Notes: generated from the sequence alone by a model not told the origin. 64,000 nucleotides of DNA from Fulvimarina endophytica (GCF_003403015.1 NZ_QURL01000005.1:1-64000), one strand, 5' to 3'. Numbered from the stretch's first letter, positions 1-10,697 are shown. Made by a program: numbers and translations.

Positions 1-305
1 CCGACACCCATATCGTGCCGGTTCTCGTCGGCGATCCGGACCTGTGCAAACGGGCCTCGGACCATCTTCTCCACCGTCACGGCATCTATATCCAGCCGAT
101 CAACTACCCGACCGTCCCGCGCGGCACGGAACGCCTTCGCATCACCCCGACGCCGCTCCACGACGATGCCCGCATCGATCACCTGAAGGCCGCCCTCGTC
201 GAAACCTGGAACGCCATCGGCATCCCGTTCCAATCGGATCGCCCACACGCCCGGGAAGATGTCGTCGACGCCGTGCCGCTCGTGGTCTCCAAGGCCGGCG
301 GCTGA
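1..305 (+). CDS. hemA: 5-aminolevulinate synthase, C-terminal part
   Basis: Only the last ~100 codons are present; the reading frame is open from base 3 and runs off the left edge. The visible part (HIVPVLVGD, then [15 protein letters not shown] and [11 protein letters not shown]) is the highly conserved C-terminal lobe of the alphaproteobacterial (ALAS/C4) 5-aminolevulinate synthase. This PLP enzyme condenses glycine and succinyl-CoA as the first step of tetrapyrrole synthesis. The PLP lysine lies upstream of the window. It is convergent with the AbrB-type membrane gene. The GTG at base 15 is internal, not a start. Confidence 0.93.
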   Translation, partial: DTHIVPVLVGDPDLCKRASDHLLHRHGIYIQPINYPTVPRGTERLRITPTPLHDDARIDHLKAALVETWNAIGIPFQSDRPHAREDVVDAVPLVVSKAGG

Positions 306-400
306 CCTGCCGGTCCGAACGACCCTGGAGCCATGGGTGAATCGCAAAAGGGTCTTCGGCCTGCTCTCGCCCGCTCTCAGCCTGACGCCGCCTTTATTGC

Positions 401-1459
401 CTATTGGTCTTCCAGCCTTGCGCGCCTTCGCTTCACGCGACTTGCGAGGAACGGCACGATCAAGGCGATGCCCATGAAGCGCACCACATGGTGGGCTGCG
501 ACATAGGCCGGATCGATATCGAACTGGAAGGCGAGGACCGTGAGCGCTTCGAGCGCCCCGGGCGAATAGGCGAGCGCCACCTTTCCCGGCTCCAGCGGCA
601 GGGTCAGGACGGCGAGGAGACCGGCCAGCGCCGAAAAGGCGATCCCGATCAGGAAACAGACGATCGATATCGGCATCAGGGAAAGAAGCGCTTTTCGCTC
701 GATCCCATAAAGACGCGAGCCGATCAGCGTTCCGAGAAGGACGAGGCAGGGCAGTGCGATCGCGCTCGGAACGGCAACCTCCGACACGCCGCTCGCATGG
801 ATCGCGGCACTGCCGATGAGGGCTCCGAGCATCAGGCCGCCGGGTATCCGGAGCATCCGTCCGAGAAGCGCGGCGACGAGGCTGACGGCGAAAAGAAGCG
901 CATATTGCGACGGCGAGCCCGGTTCGCCACGTGTCGCCGCCTCCGTGGCCCCACCACCCTCCAGCCAGCCGAGAAATGGCGTCAGCGCTCCGATCAGGAG
1001 GAGGAGCCGCGCCGTCTGCACGATGAGCATCCGCTGCATATCGGTGCGGGTATCCTCGGCGGCAGCGACGACGAAAGCGAGCGCTCCGGGCAGGCTCGCG
1101 AAGAGGGAGGTCTCGTGGTTCCACTTCAGCCCGAAATGGAGATAGGCATAGGTCGCGAGCGTGATGAGACACACACCCACCATCTGGATCGCGAAGGAGA
1201 ATGGCCAGATCGCGATCTGGCCGACCACGTCGGGCGTCACGCCGGAGCCGGCCTGAACGCCGAGGACGAAGAAGGCGACCTGGCTGAGCGCATTCGGCAG
1301 CCGCGTATCGAGACCTGTCGCACTTGCCACTGCGACCGCCACCATGGGGCCCAGCAGCCAAGCCACGGGAAGCGAGAGTGCGGATGCGAGGAGGCCTCCG
1401 GCGCCGGCGATCGCCAGCGTCGCCAGGACCTTTATGGTCTGATACCCGTCGAAACGCAT
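401..1459 (-). CDS. AbrB-type integral membrane protein
   Basis: About 352 residues of mostly hydrophobic sequence with repeated Gly/Ala/Leu-rich segments (SALSLPVAWLLGPMVAVAVAS near the N-terminus and a similar GLMLGALIGSAAIHASG in the second half). This is the internal duplication typical of the AbrB/AidB-regulator membrane family, often misnamed ammonia monooxygenase. The function is unknown in most hosts; some are thought to be small-molecule transporters. The open frame extends far upstream through the aminotransferase, but the start chosen is the ATG that overlaps the aminotransferase stop (TGATG), implying translational coupling. The C-terminus is basic (SRVKRRRAR). Confidence 0.85.
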   Translation of the reverse strand: MRFDGYQTIKVLATLAIAGAGGLLASALSLPVAWLLGPMVAVAVASATGLDTRLPNALSQVAFFVLGVQAGSGVTPDVVGQIAIWPFSFAIQMVGVCLITLATYAYLHFGLKWNHETSLFASLPGALAFVVAAAEDTRTDMQRMLIVQTARLLLLIGALTPFLGWLEGGGATEAATRGEPGSPSQYALLFAVSLVAALLGRMLRIPGGLMLGALIGSAAIHASGVSEVAVPSAIALPCLVLLGTLIGSRLYGIERKALLSLMPISIVCFLIGIAFSALAGLLAVLTLPLEPGKVALAYSPGALEALTVLAFQFDIDPAYVAAHHVVRFMGIALIVPFLASRVKRRRARLEDQ

Positions 1460-2628
1460 CACGTGTTTCTGACGATCCATTCGGCGATCCGGTCGGCGGC
1501 CAGATCCACTTCGTCGAGCCGGCGGTGGAAGCAGGCGCGCAGGAATTGCGGTCCCGCAGGACCGAAGGCCGTTCCGGGCGCAAGACCGACCCCTGCCTCG
1601 TCGACGATGCGGAATGCGGCCGCACGGGTGTCGGTGACGCCGTCGATCGAGAAGAACGCGTAGAATGCACCGGCCGGCGGCGTGAGCGAGACCCGATTGG
1701 TCGCCATCAACCGCCTCGAGAACCGATCGCGCGCCTCGTGCGCCCGCGCGATCTGCTCCTCGACGAACGATTCTCCCTGCGTGAGCGCCGCGATCGCCGC
1801 GCGCTGCATGAAGGCGGCGACGCCGGAGGTCGAATACTGGATGAGATTGGCGAGGACCTCGTCGAGTTCCGCCGGCGCCTCGATCCATCCGACCCGCCAG
1901 CCGGTCATCGCCCAGTTCTTGGAGAAGGAGTTGACGAAGAGGACCGTATCGCCGTCCTCCATCACGTCATGAAAGGACGGCGCTCGCCGGCCTGCATAGT
2001 AGAAGCGGCTATAGATCTCGTCGGCGATGATCGCCGTATCGCTCTCGCGCGCGATCGCGAGAATGGCCCGCAGTTCCTCTTCGCTCGCCGTCCATCCGGT
2101 CGGGTTCGACGGCGAGTTGACGAAGATCGCCCTGGTCTTTGCGCCGACCGCCGAACGCAGCCTGTCGAGATCGAGCCTCCAGGCTCCGTCGACGGGTTCG
2201 AGCGGCACCTCGATCGCACGCGCTCCCGCAAGCTCGGACGCCGCCGCGAAATTCGGCCAGGCCGGCCCGAAATACACGACCTCGTCGCCGGCCTGAACGA
2301 GAGCCGCGATGGCGATCTGGATCGCCTGCATGCCCGATCCCGTCACGAAGAAGCGATCGGGCGACTGCGGCCGGCCGTAGAGGGTCTGCGTGTAGTCGGC
2401 GAGGGCCTGGCGCAGTTCGGGCAGGCCCCGTTGATAGGTATAGAAGGTCTCGCCCTTGGCGAGGCTCGCCGCAGCCGCATCGCTGATGAAGGCGGGCGTC
2501 GAGAGATCGCCCTCTCCCGCCCAGAGCGGAACGACACCCTCGCGCCCGAAGGCATGCTGCATGACGGCGACGATGCCGCTCGCGGGCGCGGCAAGAGCTT
2601 GGGCGCTGAGGCGGGAGGTGTGCGACAT
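1459..2628 (-). CDS. PLP-dependent aminotransferase, class I/II
   Basis: A 389-residue fold-type I aminotransferase. The substrate-binding NSPSNPTGW motif, the DEIYSRFYY segment and the PLP-lysine region SFSKNWAMTGWRVGW are all intact, and the length is normal for the aspartate-aminotransferase family. The specific amino acid substrate cannot be told from sequence. It is transcribed with the AbrB-type membrane gene, whose ATG overlaps its stop codon. The terminator following wrbA upstream suggests these two genes form their own unit. Confidence 0.9.
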   Translation of the reverse strand: MSHTSRLSAQALAAPASGIVAVMQHAFGREGVVPLWAGEGDLSTPAFISDAAAASLAKGETFYTYQRGLPELRQALADYTQTLYGRPQSPDRFFVTGSGMQAIQIAIAALVQAGDEVVYFGPAWPNFAAASELAGARAIEVPLEPVDGAWRLDLDRLRSAVGAKTRAIFVNSPSNPTGWTASEEELRAILAIARESDTAIIADEIYSRFYYAGRRAPSFHDVMEDGDTVLFVNSFSKNWAMTGWRVGWIEAPAELDEVLANLIQYSTSGVAAFMQRAAIAALTQGESFVEEQIARAHEARDRFSRRLMATNRVSLTPPAGAFYAFFSIDGVTDTRAAAFRIVDEAGVGLAPGTAFGPAGPQFLRACFHRRLDEVDLAADRIAEWIVRNT

Positions 2629-2732
2629 GGAACGATCTCCGGGTGACGGCCGATGGCATGTGGCGAAGCGTCTGCGGCCACGCTCGTGCTTGCTAGCTCA
2701 AGAGCCGGCCCACTCCAACGGCAGGATGAACG

Positions 2733-2769
2733 AAAAGCGGCGCGCCGACCCTGCCGGTCGGCGCGCCGC
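2733..2769 (-). terminator. Rho-independent terminator after wrbA
   Basis: A perfect 14-bp stem (2737-2750 paired with 2756-2769, arm GCGGCGCGCCGACC) with a CTGCC loop. It is followed on the minus strand by TTTT (2733-2736). It lies just past the wrbA stop codon and before the aminotransferase start. Confidence 0.85.
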
Positions 2770-2795
2770 CTCGATTGCGACGAGAATGACGCAGA

Positions 2796-3395
2796 TCAGT
2801 TCGCGAGCTTGGCCGCGATGCCGGCGATCCGCTTGCCCTGGAATCGTGCGCCGCCCAGGTCGATCTCGCTCGGCTGACGCGATCCGTCTCCGCCGGCGAG
2901 CGTCGAGGCGCCATAGGGGGTGCCGCCGATGACTTCGTCCATCACGGTCAGCTTGTCGTAGGAATAGGGAAGCCCGACCACGATCAGGCCGTGATGCTGG
3001 AGCACCTTCTGAATGGAGATCAGCGTCGTCTCCTGACCGCCGTGCTGGGAGGCCGTGGACGTGAATGCGCCGCCCACCTTGTCGATCAGCTGACCCTTGG
3101 CCCAGAGGCCGCCGGTGCGATCCCAGAAGGACTGCATCTGGGAGCTCATATTACCGAAACGGGTCGGCGAGCCGACGATGACCGCGTCGTAATTCGCCAG
3201 TTCTTCGACTTCACAGACGGGATGGGACGAGTCCGTCTTGAAGCCGGCCGCTTCGACCACTTCCTTGGGTGCCGTTTCCGGAACGCGCTTGATGTCGACC
3301 TCGGCACCGGCTTCGCGGGCGCCCTCGGCGACAGCCTCCGCCATCTTTTCCACATGGCCGTAGCTCGAATAGTAAAGCACCAGAACCTTCGTCAT
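2796..3395 (-). CDS. wrbA: NAD(P)H:quinone oxidoreductase, WrbA type
   Basis: A 199-residue flavodoxin-like protein. [23 protein letters not shown] is the FMN phosphate-binding loop. [40 protein letters not shown] is the WrbA signature that binds FMN and forms the active-site tetramer. It reduces quinones by two electrons in the cytoplasm and protects against semiquinone stress. The start is the second ATG (MTKVLV), which matches the family N-terminus; the ATG three codons upstream is less likely. A single-gene unit with a strong terminator behind it. Confidence 0.93.
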   Translation of the reverse strand: MTKVLVLYYSSYGHVEKMAEAVAEGAREAGAEVDIKRVPETAPKEVVEAAGFKTDSSHPVCEVEELANYDAVIVGSPTRFGNMSSQMQSFWDRTGGLWAKGQLIDKVGGAFTSTASQHGGQETTLISIQKVLQHHGLIVVGLPYSYDKLTVMDEVIGGTPYGASTLAGGDGSRQPSEIDLGGARFQGKRIAGIAAKLAN

Positions 3396-3597
3396 TGCCG
3401 TCACCTCTCGGTTGTGTTTTCGGTGTGTTCATGGCCGATCTAGCAGGCCGTCCCGGGCGAGATAAGGTCCGGTCGAGGGAACGCAACGTCACCTTTTCGA
3501 GGGCGAATCGAGGCTCGATCCCCTCAACTCCGTGATTGACGTTCGCCCGCCGAAGGCGATCTGTCGTTCCACGTTTCACCGAGCACCGGATCCTTCA

Positions 3598-4335
3598 ATG
3601 AGCGACACAGACAGTTTCACCGCCGGCATGGTGGCGATCGGCGACGAGATTCTCTCCGGACGGACCAAGGACAAGAATATCGGTCACTTCGCCGAGGTTG
3701 CGACGCTTGCGGGAATCGACCTGATGGAGGTGCGGATCGTTCCCGATGTCGAGGCGCGGATCGTCGAGGCCGTCGACGCCCTGCGCGGGCGCTACGATCT
3801 GGTCGTCACCTCCGGCGGTATCGGTCCGACCCACGACGACATCACGGCGGATGCAATCGGCGTGGCGTTCGGCCTGCCCGTCGAGGAACATCCCGAGGCG
3901 GTCTCGCGGCTCGAGGCCTATTACGCCGGCCGCGACATGCCGTTCACCGAAGCCCGGCGCCGGATGACCCGGACGCCGAAGGGCGCGCGCCTCATCGACA
4001 ATCCGGTCTCCACCGCACCCGGCTTCTCCGTCGAGAACGTCCATGTGATGGCGGGCGTGCCCCACGTCTTCCAGGCGATGCTCGACAATCTGATGGCGAC
4101 TATCCCGCATGGCCGGCCGATCGAGAGCCGTTCGGTGCCCTGCCCTTACGGAGAAGGTGATATCGGCGATGCGCTCGCCCGCATCGCGAAGGCAAGAGAC
4201 GGCGTCTCGATCGGCTCCTATCCACGCTTTTCCGAGGGACGGTACACGACGGAGATCGTTCTTCGCTCACGCGATCGCGATAAGCTCGACGAGGCCGAGA
4301 GCGCCGTGCGTGCGCTTCTCGCCGAAATGGGATGA
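3598..4335 (+). CDS. CinA/MoaB-domain (molybdopterin-binding fold) protein
   Basis: About 245 residues. The N-terminal 170 residues form a MoaB/MogA-like domain of the CinA (competence/damage-inducible protein A) type, with GDEILSGRTKDKNIGHFAEVA and the VVTSGGIGPTHDDIT motif. The C-terminal deamidase domain of full CinA is absent, as in many alphaproteobacterial stand-alone copies. Proposed roles are nucleotide or pyrophosphate hydrolysis; none can be assigned here. The start is the ATG giving MSDTDSF; upstream codons look non-coding. It points away from wrbA. Confidence 0.88.
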   Translation: MSDTDSFTAGMVAIGDEILSGRTKDKNIGHFAEVATLAGIDLMEVRIVPDVEARIVEAVDALRGRYDLVVTSGGIGPTHDDITADAIGVAFGLPVEEHPEAVSRLEAYYAGRDMPFTEARRRMTRTPKGARLIDNPVSTAPGFSVENVHVMAGVPHVFQAMLDNLMATIPHGRPIESRSVPCPYGEGDIGDALARIAKARDGVSIGSYPRFSEGRYTTEIVLRSRDRDKLDEAESAVRALLAEMG

Positions 4336-4446
4336 CGTCCGGCATACCGACGAACGGGGTCTTGCAACGGCCACCAAAAGACGACTATCGCTTCGATCTC
4401 GTTTTCGGTTCCAGCGAATTTTCAGAGGTCGGGACTTTAGTAAGCC

Positions 4447-4944
4447 ATGTCGACAGTCGAGAAGTCCTTCCCCGTCTCCTGGGAGCAGTTCCACCGCGAT
4501 GCGCGCGCCCTCGCCTGGCGGCTCGCCGGCATGGAAACCGATTTCAAGGCGATCGTCTGCATCACGCGTGGCGGGCTCGTGCCGGCAGCCATCATCGCGC
4601 GTGAACTCGGCGTGCGCATGATCGAAACGGTCTGCGTCGCATCCTATCACGAATACACCGAGCAGGGCCGGCTCCAGGTGCTGAAGGGCGTTTCCGAGGA
4701 ACTGACCGCGGATGGCGGGCGCAATGTTCTGATCGTCGACGACCTGACCGATACGGGCAAGACCGCCAAGATCGTGCGCGACATGTTGCCCGAGGCTCAT
4801 TTCGCAGCCGTCTACGCCAAGCCCATGGGCCGTCCGATGGTCGACACCTTCATTACGGAAGTCAGTCAGGACACGTGGATCTTCTTCCCCTGGGATCTCG
4901 GCCTCACGTTTCAGGCTCCGATCAGCAAGGACTCCAAGGGGTAA
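4447..4944 (+). CDS. gpt: Xanthine-guanine phosphoribosyltransferase
   Basis: A 165-residue type I phosphoribosyltransferase. The PRPP-binding signature [13 protein letters not shown] is intact, as are the N-terminal [19 protein letters not shown] segment and the purine-binding IFFPWDLGL tail typical of enterobacterial-type Gpt. It salvages xanthine and guanine to XMP and GMP. It is convergent with the histidine kinase gene, with about 50 bp between the stop codons. Confidence 0.93.
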   Translation: MSTVEKSFPVSWEQFHRDARALAWRLAGMETDFKAIVCITRGGLVPAAIIARELGVRMIETVCVASYHEYTEQGRLQVLKGVSEELTADGGRNVLIVDDLTDTGKTAKIVRDMLPEAHFAAVYAKPMGRPMVDTFITEVSQDTWIFFPWDLGLTFQAPISKDSKG

Positions 4945-4994
4945 CCCGCTCGGTATCCCAAGGAGCATGAGTCCCTGACTTGAGGGTCCCGCAG

Positions 4995-6062
4995 TCACGC
5001 GCTTTCGCGGCTATCCGACTGTTCTGTCGAACTGACGCCGGGTGCCGGCTTGAAGGGCCGCGACAATCTCAGTTCGAGCGCGATCGTCAATCCATCCGGC
5101 TTCGCCATCCGCTCGATCGAACCCCTCAGCTGGTTCATCACGAGGATATCCAGAAGTTCGGAGCCGAAGCCGCCGCGAGGCTCGTTCCCGCTCGGCTGCG
5201 CCGCCGCCAGATCGAGACCGCTCTCACGCCATTCGAGCGACAGGAGCTTTTCCTCGTCGCCCGGCTCTTTGTCCCAGGACAGATCGAGGCGCCCTTTCGA
5301 AGAGCTTCGCAAAGCGCCGTACTTCACGGCGTTTGTTGCCAGCTCATGGATGATCATGGAGAGGAAGACCGCCTCGTTCGCAGTCACCTCGACCGGCGGC
5401 CCCCATGCGTCGTAGCGATCCGGGGATGTGAACGGCGCGAGTTCGCGCGCGAGAATGGCGTCGAGGAGGATCGTCCCGCCTTCACTCTCGGCGATGAGTT
5501 CCTGGGTCGCCGCGACGCTGGAGATCCGATCGATGATTTCGAGCTTCAGCGATGTCAGCCCGGCATCGCGCATGGAAAGGGAGATGACCGCCTGGAGAAT
5601 GGAGAAGGCGTTTCGCGAACGGTGCTGGAGTTCGCGCGCGACGAGACGTGTCTCCTCTTCGGCGGCCTTGCGGCGTTCCACCTCCGTGCGGAGCGCCACC
5701 TCGCGCATGATGATCTCCGAAAAATCCTGCATCAAGGAGAGGTCGTCCGCCGACCAGTCGCGAACCCGTGTATCCATGGCGCAGAGAGACCCGATCACGT
5801 TCCCCGATGAGAGGCGGAGGGGAACACCGATAAAGGCTCGCACGGACATCTCGCCGGTCGCCGGTTCGGCCCGCACCCAGCCGTCCCATGACATGTCCGC
5901 GATGACGACGACCTCTCCCGACCGGGTGACGCGCTCGCACAGGGCGCGGTTGGAGGGCGCCTCGAGCATCTGCGACCAGGCCTCCTCGAAACCCGCTTCG
6001 GGATCGACCGTCTTCCTCCGGTTTCCGGCAAGGGTGAGATAGGCGACCGGGACATCCAGCAA
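4995..6062 (-). CDS. GAF-domain sensor histidine kinase, HWE family
   Basis: At least 355 residues. A GAF domain (about 1-130; FIGVPLRLSSGNVIGSLCAMD) is followed by a HWE-type kinase module: the H-box ELQHRSRNAFSILQAV, then an ATP-binding region with MIIHELATNAVKYGAL and GGFGSELLDILV. No transmembrane segment is visible, so it is a cytoplasmic sensor. The coordinates use a TTG at 6062, but clear GAF homology (NETLIDWSIIGPEPEREFDRVTALVRRL) continues in frame upstream to 6209. That stretch contains no ATG, GTG or TTG before an in-frame TGA at 6210-6212. The true start may be the CTG at 6134, or the 5' end may be frameshifted. No response regulator is adjacent. Confidence 0.85.
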   Translation of the reverse strand: MLDVPVAYLTLAGNRRKTVDPEAGFEEAWSQMLEAPSNRALCERVTRSGEVVVIADMSWDGWVRAEPATGEMSVRAFIGVPLRLSSGNVIGSLCAMDTRVRDWSADDLSLMQDFSEIIMREVALRTEVERRKAAEEETRLVARELQHRSRNAFSILQAVISLSMRDAGLTSLKLEIIDRISSVAATQELIAESEGGTILLDAILARELAPFTSPDRYDAWGPPVEVTANEAVFLSMIIHELATNAVKYGALRSSSKGRLDLSWDKEPGDEEKLLSLEWRESGLDLAAAQPSGNEPRGGFGSELLDILVMNQLRGSIERMAKPDGLTIALELRLSRPFKPAPGVSSTEQSDSRESA

Positions 6063-6212
6063 TCGTCGGACGAGAGCCGTGACGCGATCGAACTCCCTCT
6101 CCGGTTCGGGTCCGATGATGCTCCAGTCGATCAGTGTCTCGTTCCTTCGTTCGAACCGTCCAGGGCCATCGCTTGGAAGCCCAAACTCTACGAGGAACCG
6201 GTTTGTGAATCA

Positions 6213-6713
6213 CTGTTCACGCGAACTGGCCACCAATATGGCAAACCCGCCCTCTTGCGCACCCGCTATGCATTTCGCATCGAGAAGGCTTCTGCGCCGG
6301 GCTCGGCGGACGTCTCCCGGTCGCCAAATCGAAAAAGGCTCTTCCGAACCCGAGGCTAGCGCCCGAAGATATCCACAGACTTCTGCATGTCCCGGAAAGA
6401 CTGGGGACAGTGCGATCTTTCAAATTGTCCGAATCGGCCCGCGAATCTATCCTTCGGGGCAGCTCTACAGGGGTTGTCCTCGTCCGCGATCGGCATTTCG
6501 CAGCTCGTGGACCGGAGATCGCCGAGGGTCCGGGGTTCGAGATTCAGACTCGATTAAGCACTCTCGATCTACTATATGTAGCGGCAAGGCCGTGACGACT
6601 GGATACATCTTGTAGCATGCCGATATCCCCTCGGCGGAGGGGTCGTCACATGCCGCTTCCTGCCGTTCATACGCCGCCGCCATTACTGAACATCTTAAGG
6701 GAATCGAGCCGTC
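6213..6713. promoter_or_regulatory. nrdJ upstream region
   Basis: About 500 bp with no convincing gene; it separates the divergent histidine kinase and nrdJ. The 150 bp nearest nrdJ are less GC-rich and hold the candidate NrdR box at 6569-6584. A second, weaker near-palindrome (TACATCTTGTA, 6604-6614) lies 34 bp further on. I saw no recognisable cobalamin riboswitch core. Confidence 0.5.
6569..6584 (+). promoter_or_regulatory. Candidate NrdR box
   Basis: CTACTATATGTAGCGG is a near-palindrome (CTAC-TATAT-GTAG) that matches about 11 of 16 positions of the NrdR-box consensus ACACWATATATWGTGT. NrdR represses ribonucleotide reductase genes in bacteria and usually binds paired boxes about three helical turns apart. 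The second weak candidate begins 34 bp downstream. Location 130 bp upstream of nrdJ supports the call. Confidence 0.5.
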
Positions 6714-9700
6714 ATGGGCATCACTATCGAACGCCGCTACACCAAGGCCGGTGAAAGCGCATATGCGAGCATCGAATTCCGCAAGGCGACGAGCGAGATC
6801 AAGAACCCGGACGGATCCGTGGTCTTCAGGCTCGCCGATATCGACGTTCCGGCGCAGTTCAGTCAGGTCGCGTCCGATATCCTCGCCCAGAAATATTTCC
6901 GCAAGGCCGGCGTGCCGGCTCGCCTGAAGAAGGTCGAGGAGAACGACGTTCCCTCCTTCCTCTGGCGCTCCGTCGCAGATACCGATGCCCTCGCCGAGCT
7001 GCCCGAAGACGAGCGCTACGGCTCGGAGATGGACGGCCGACAGGTCTTCGACCGCCTGGCCGGCACCTGGACCTACTGGGGCTGGAAGGGTGGCTACTTC
7101 GCCTCGGAGGAGGATGCCGCCGCATTCCGTGACGAGCTCGCCTTTATGCTGGCCACCCAGAAGGTGGCTCCGAACTCCCCGCAATGGTTCAACACGGGTC
7201 TTCACTGGGCCTATGGCATCGACGGTCCCGGCCAGGGCCATCACTATGTCGACTTCCGCACCGGCGAACTGCGCGCGTCCGAATCCGCCTACGAGCACCC
7301 GCAGCCCCATGCCTGTTTCATTCAGTCCGTCGCCGACGATCTCGTGAACGAAGGCGGCATCATGGACCTCTGGGTTCGCGAAGCCCGTCTTTTCAAATAT
7401 GGCTCGGGCACCGGCTCGAATTTCTCGCATCTGCGCGGCGAAGGCGAAAGCCTGTCCGGCGGCGGTCGCTCCTCGGGCCTCATGTCCTTCCTGAAGATCG
7501 GTGACCGGGCCGCCGGCGCCATCAAGTCGGGCGGAACGACGCGCCGCGCCGCGAAGATGGTCGTCGTCGACATCGACCATCCGGATATCGAGAAGTACAT
7601 CTCCTGGAAGGTTCGCGAGGAGGAGAAGGTCGCCGCCCTCGTCACCGGATCGAAGACCGTCTCCAAGCATCTCAAGGCGATCATCGCGGCCTGCGTGAAC
7701 TGCGAAGGGCCGGAAGGCGACTGCTACGAGCCGGCCAGGAACCCTGCCCTCAAGCGCGCCATCAAGGACGCCAAGAACGCGCAGGTTCCCGAGAACTACG
7801 TCAAGCGCGTGATCCAGTTCGCCCGCCAGGGCTATACCGACATCGAATTCCCGGTCTACGACACCGACTGGGACTCCGAGGCCTATCTCACCGTCGCCGG
7901 CCAGAACTCCAACAACTCGGTCTCCCTCACGGACGACTTCCTTCGCGCCGTCGAGAACGACGAGGAGTGGCAGCTGATCCGCCGCACCGACGGCAAGGTC
8001 GCCAAGACCGTCAAGGCGCGTGAACTGTGGGATCAGATCGGCTACGCCGCCTGGGCGTCCGCCGATCCGGGCCTCCACTTCAACACCACCATGAACGACT
8101 GGCACACCTGCCCGGCCGCCGGCTCGATCCGTGCGTCCAATCCGTGCTCGGAATATATGTTCCTGGACGACACGGCCTGCAATCTCGCCTCGCTCAACCT
8201 CCTCCAGTTCGTCGAGCGCACCGGCGAGACCAAGCGGTTCGACACGCCGTCCTTCGAGCATGCCACCCGGCTGTGGACGATCGTCCTCGAGATCTCCGTC
8301 CTCATGGCGCAGTTCCCGAGCCGCGAGATCGCGCGCCTGTCCTACGACTATCGCACGCTGGGTCTCGGCTTCGCCAATATCGGCGGGCTCCTGATGTCCG
8401 GCGGCATTCCCTATGATTCCCGGGAAGGCCGGGCCATCTGCGGCGCCATCTCCGCGCTCATGACCGGTATCGCCTACAAGACCTCGGCCGAGATGGCCGG
8501 TGAACTGGGCGCCTTCCCGGACTACGAGCGCAATGCCGAGGCCATGCAGCGCGTCGTGCGCAACCATGCAAGGGCCGCTCAGGGCATCGCCAACGGCTAT
8601 GAGAAGCTCGCCGTCGACCCGGTCCCGCTCGACCATGCAAACCTTGCCGACAAGCGCCTTTCGGCCCGGGCGAAGGCTGCCTGGAGCGAAGCCGTCGAAC
8701 TCGGCGAGAAGAACGGCTATCGCAACGCGCAGGTCTCGGTGATCGCTCCGACCGGCACGATCGGTCTCGTGATGGACTGCGACACGACCGGCATCGAACC
8801 CGACTTCGCGCTGGTGAAGTTCAAGAAGCTCGCTGGCGGCGGCTACTTCAAGATCATCAACCGCGCCGTGCCGGAGGCCCTTCGCACCCTCGGCTATTCC
8901 GAAAGCCAGATCGCCGAGATCGAGGCCTATGCGGTCGGCCACGGCAATCTCAACCAGGCGCCCGCGATCAATCCCGGCTCGCTGAAGGCCAAGGGCTTCA
9001 CCGATGCGCTGATCGAGACCGTCAACGGCGCGCTGACCTCGGCCTTCGACATCAAGTTCGTCTTCAATCGCTATACGCTCGGCGACGACTTCATGAAGGA
9101 CGTGCTCGGAGTCTCCGACGAGCAGCTCGCGGACTTCACCTTCGAGCTCCTGCCCTTCCTCGGTTTCTCCCGCAAGGATATCGAGGCCGCGAACGTCCAT
9201 GTCTGCGGCGCCATGACCCTCGAGGGTGCGCCGCATCTCAAGACCGAGCATCTGCCGGTGTTCGATTGCGCCAATCCCTGCGGCCGTCTGGGCAAGCGCT
9301 ATCTTTCGGTCGAAAGCCATATCCGCATGATGGCGGCGGCCCAGCCCTTCATCTCGGGCGCGATCTCCAAGACCATCAACATGCCGAACGATGCGACCGT
9401 CGAGGACTGCAACGCCGCTTACATGCTCTCGTGGAAGCTCGCGCTGAAGGCCAATGCCCTTTACCGCGACGGCTCCAAGCTCTCCCAGCCCCTCAACGCC
9501 TCGCTCATCTCCGATGACGAGGACGAAGACGACACGGTCGAGGAGGTGACCGCCGCGCTGATGGCAGCGCCCCAGCAGGAGCAGGCCGTGCAGATCGCCG
9601 AGCGCATCGTCGAGCGCATCGTCGAGAAGGTGGTTCGCGACCGCGAGAAGCTGCCGAACCGGCGCAAAGGCTACACCCAGAAAGCCATCGTCGGCGGTCA

Positions 9701-10697
9701 CAAGGTCTATCTGCGCACGGGCGAGTTCGACGACGGTCGTCTCGGCGAGATCTTCATCGACATGCACAAGGAGGGCGCAGCCTTCCGTGCGATGATGAAC
9801 AACTTCGCCATCGCCATCTCGCTCGGCCTGCAGTTCGGCGTGCCGCTGGAGGAATATGTGGAGGCCTTCACCTTCACCCGCTTCGAGCCGGCAGGCATGG
9901 TCCAGGGCAACGAGGCCATCAAGAACGCCACCTCGATCCTCGACTACATCTTCCGCGAACTCGCCGTCTCCTATCTCGAGCGGCACGATCTCGCCCATGT
10001 GCAGCCGGACGATTTCGGAGCCTCCTCGGTCGGCCGGGGCGTGGAAGGCGACAAGCCTGCCCCCTCGCCGATTTCGACCGGAATGGTGCGCGGCCAGACG
10101 TCCAAGTTCCGCGTCGTCTCCTCGAACGAGCCTCAAGGCTCGCTGAAGGAGGGCTCGCTGAAGGAGGGCGCGTCCAAGGATGCCGGGCAGGTCCGTCCGC
10201 TCGGAGCCCCTGCCCCGACGGCCAAGGCGTCGGCTCCGTCGAATGTCGCGCAGATCGGCACGAAGCCGGGCGCGGTCGCGGCCGCCAAGAGCGCCGGACC
10301 GGTTTCGATCGCTTCGGGCACGAAGGGCGGGCAATCGGCAGCGTTCAAGCGCGACTACGAGACGGCCCCCGTCTCCGACCCCGCGCCGATCGCCGACCGC
10401 TCGCCGGCCCAGGGTCTCTTCGACCAGCCCCTCGCTTTCGAGGCGACCGCGCGGGACCGTTCCAACCTGTCGGATGCCCCCGTCCGGCCCGCGGCCCGCG
10501 ACACCTCCGGCGCACCGGCCGAAACCGCCAGCGCCGTCGCGCCGGCGGCTGCCCCCACCGCAGGCGAACGGCGAGCCGTCGCCATGATGAAAGGCTATAC
10601 CGGCGACAGCTGCACCGAATGCGGCAACTACTCCATGGTCCGCAACGGCACCTGCCTGAAATGCGACACCTGCGGATCGACAAGCGGCTGCTCGTGA
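6714..10697 (+). CDS. nrdJ: Vitamin B12-dependent ribonucleotide reductase (class II)
   Basis: A 1,327-residue adenosylcobalamin-dependent ribonucleotide reductase that makes deoxyribonucleotides in the cytoplasm with or without oxygen. Visible family features are [10 protein letters not shown], the [13 protein letters not shown] segment, [22 protein letters not shown] (active-site region), [23 protein letters not shown], and the cysteine-rich C-terminus ([23 protein letters not shown]) that re-reduces the active site. A long Ala/Pro-rich linker around residues 1140-1290 contains a 15-bp tandem duplication (GSLKE twice, 10138-10167). The gene is complete even though a Tn7-like element is inserted 13 bp after its stop codon. 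Confidence 0.96.
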   Translation: MGITIERRYTKAGESAYASIEFRKATSEIKNPDGSVVFRLADIDVPAQFSQVASDILAQKYFRKAGVPARLKKVEENDVPSFLWRSVADTDALAELPEDERYGSEMDGRQVFDRLAGTWTYWGWKGGYFASEEDAAAFRDELAFMLATQKVAPNSPQWFNTGLHWAYGIDGPGQGHHYVDFRTGELRASESAYEHPQPHACFIQSVADDLVNEGGIMDLWVREARLFKYGSGTGSNFSHLRGEGESLSGGGRSSGLMSFLKIGDRAAGAIKSGGTTRRAAKMVVVDIDHPDIEKYISWKVREEEKVAALVTGSKTVSKHLKAIIAACVNCEGPEGDCYEPARNPALKRAIKDAKNAQVPENYVKRVIQFARQGYTDIEFPVYDTDWDSEAYLTVAGQNSNNSVSLTDDFLRAVENDEEWQLIRRTDGKVAKTVKARELWDQIGYAAWASADPGLHFNTTMNDWHTCPAAGSIRASNPCSEYMFLDDTACNLASLNLLQFVERTGETKRFDTPSFEHATRLWTIVLEISVLMAQFPSREIARLSYDYRTLGLGFANIGGLLMSGGIPYDSREGRAICGAISALMTGIAYKTSAEMAGELGAFPDYERNAEAMQRVVRNHARAAQGIANGYEKLAVDPVPLDHANLADKRLSARAKAAWSEAVELGEKNGYRNAQVSVIAPTGTIGLVMDCDTTGIEPDFALVKFKKLAGGGYFKIINRAVPEALRTLGYSESQIAEIEAYAVGHGNLNQAPAINPGSLKAKGFTDALIETVNGALTSAFDIKFVFNRYTLGDDFMKDVLGVSDEQLADFTFELLPFLGFSRKDIEAANVHVCGAMTLEGAPHLKTEHLPVFDCANPCGRLGKRYLSVESHIRMMAAAQPFISGAISKTINMPNDATVEDCNAAYMLSWKLALKANALYRDGSKLSQPLNASLISDDEDEDDTVEEVTAALMAAPQQEQAVQIAERIVERIVEKVVRDREKLPNRRKGYTQKAIVGGHKVYLRTGEFDDGRLGEIFIDMHKEGAAFRAMMNNFAIAISLGLQFGVPLEEYVEAFTFTRFEPAGMVQGNEAIKNATSILDYIFRELAVSYLERHDLAHVQPDDFGASSVGRGVEGDKPAPSPISTGMVRGQTSKFRVVSSNEPQGSLKEGSLKEGASKDAGQVRPLGAPAPTAKASAPSNVAQIGTKPGAVAAAKSAGPVSIASGTKGGQSAAFKRDYETAPVSDPAPIADRSPAQGLFDQPLAFEATARDRSNLSDAPVRPAARDTSGAPAETASAVAPAAAPTAGERRAVAMMKGYTGDSCTECGNYSMVRNGTCLKCDTCGSTSGCS

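Noticed and set aside
401..1888. Long N-terminal extension of the AbrB-type protein
   Set aside because: The extension overlaps the aminotransferase gene and is not hydrophobic; the TGATG junction at 1459 gives a better start.
6213..6713. Cobalamin riboswitch before nrdJ
   Set aside because: No B12-box or multi-branched core could be recognised by eye; only an NrdR-like box is supportable.
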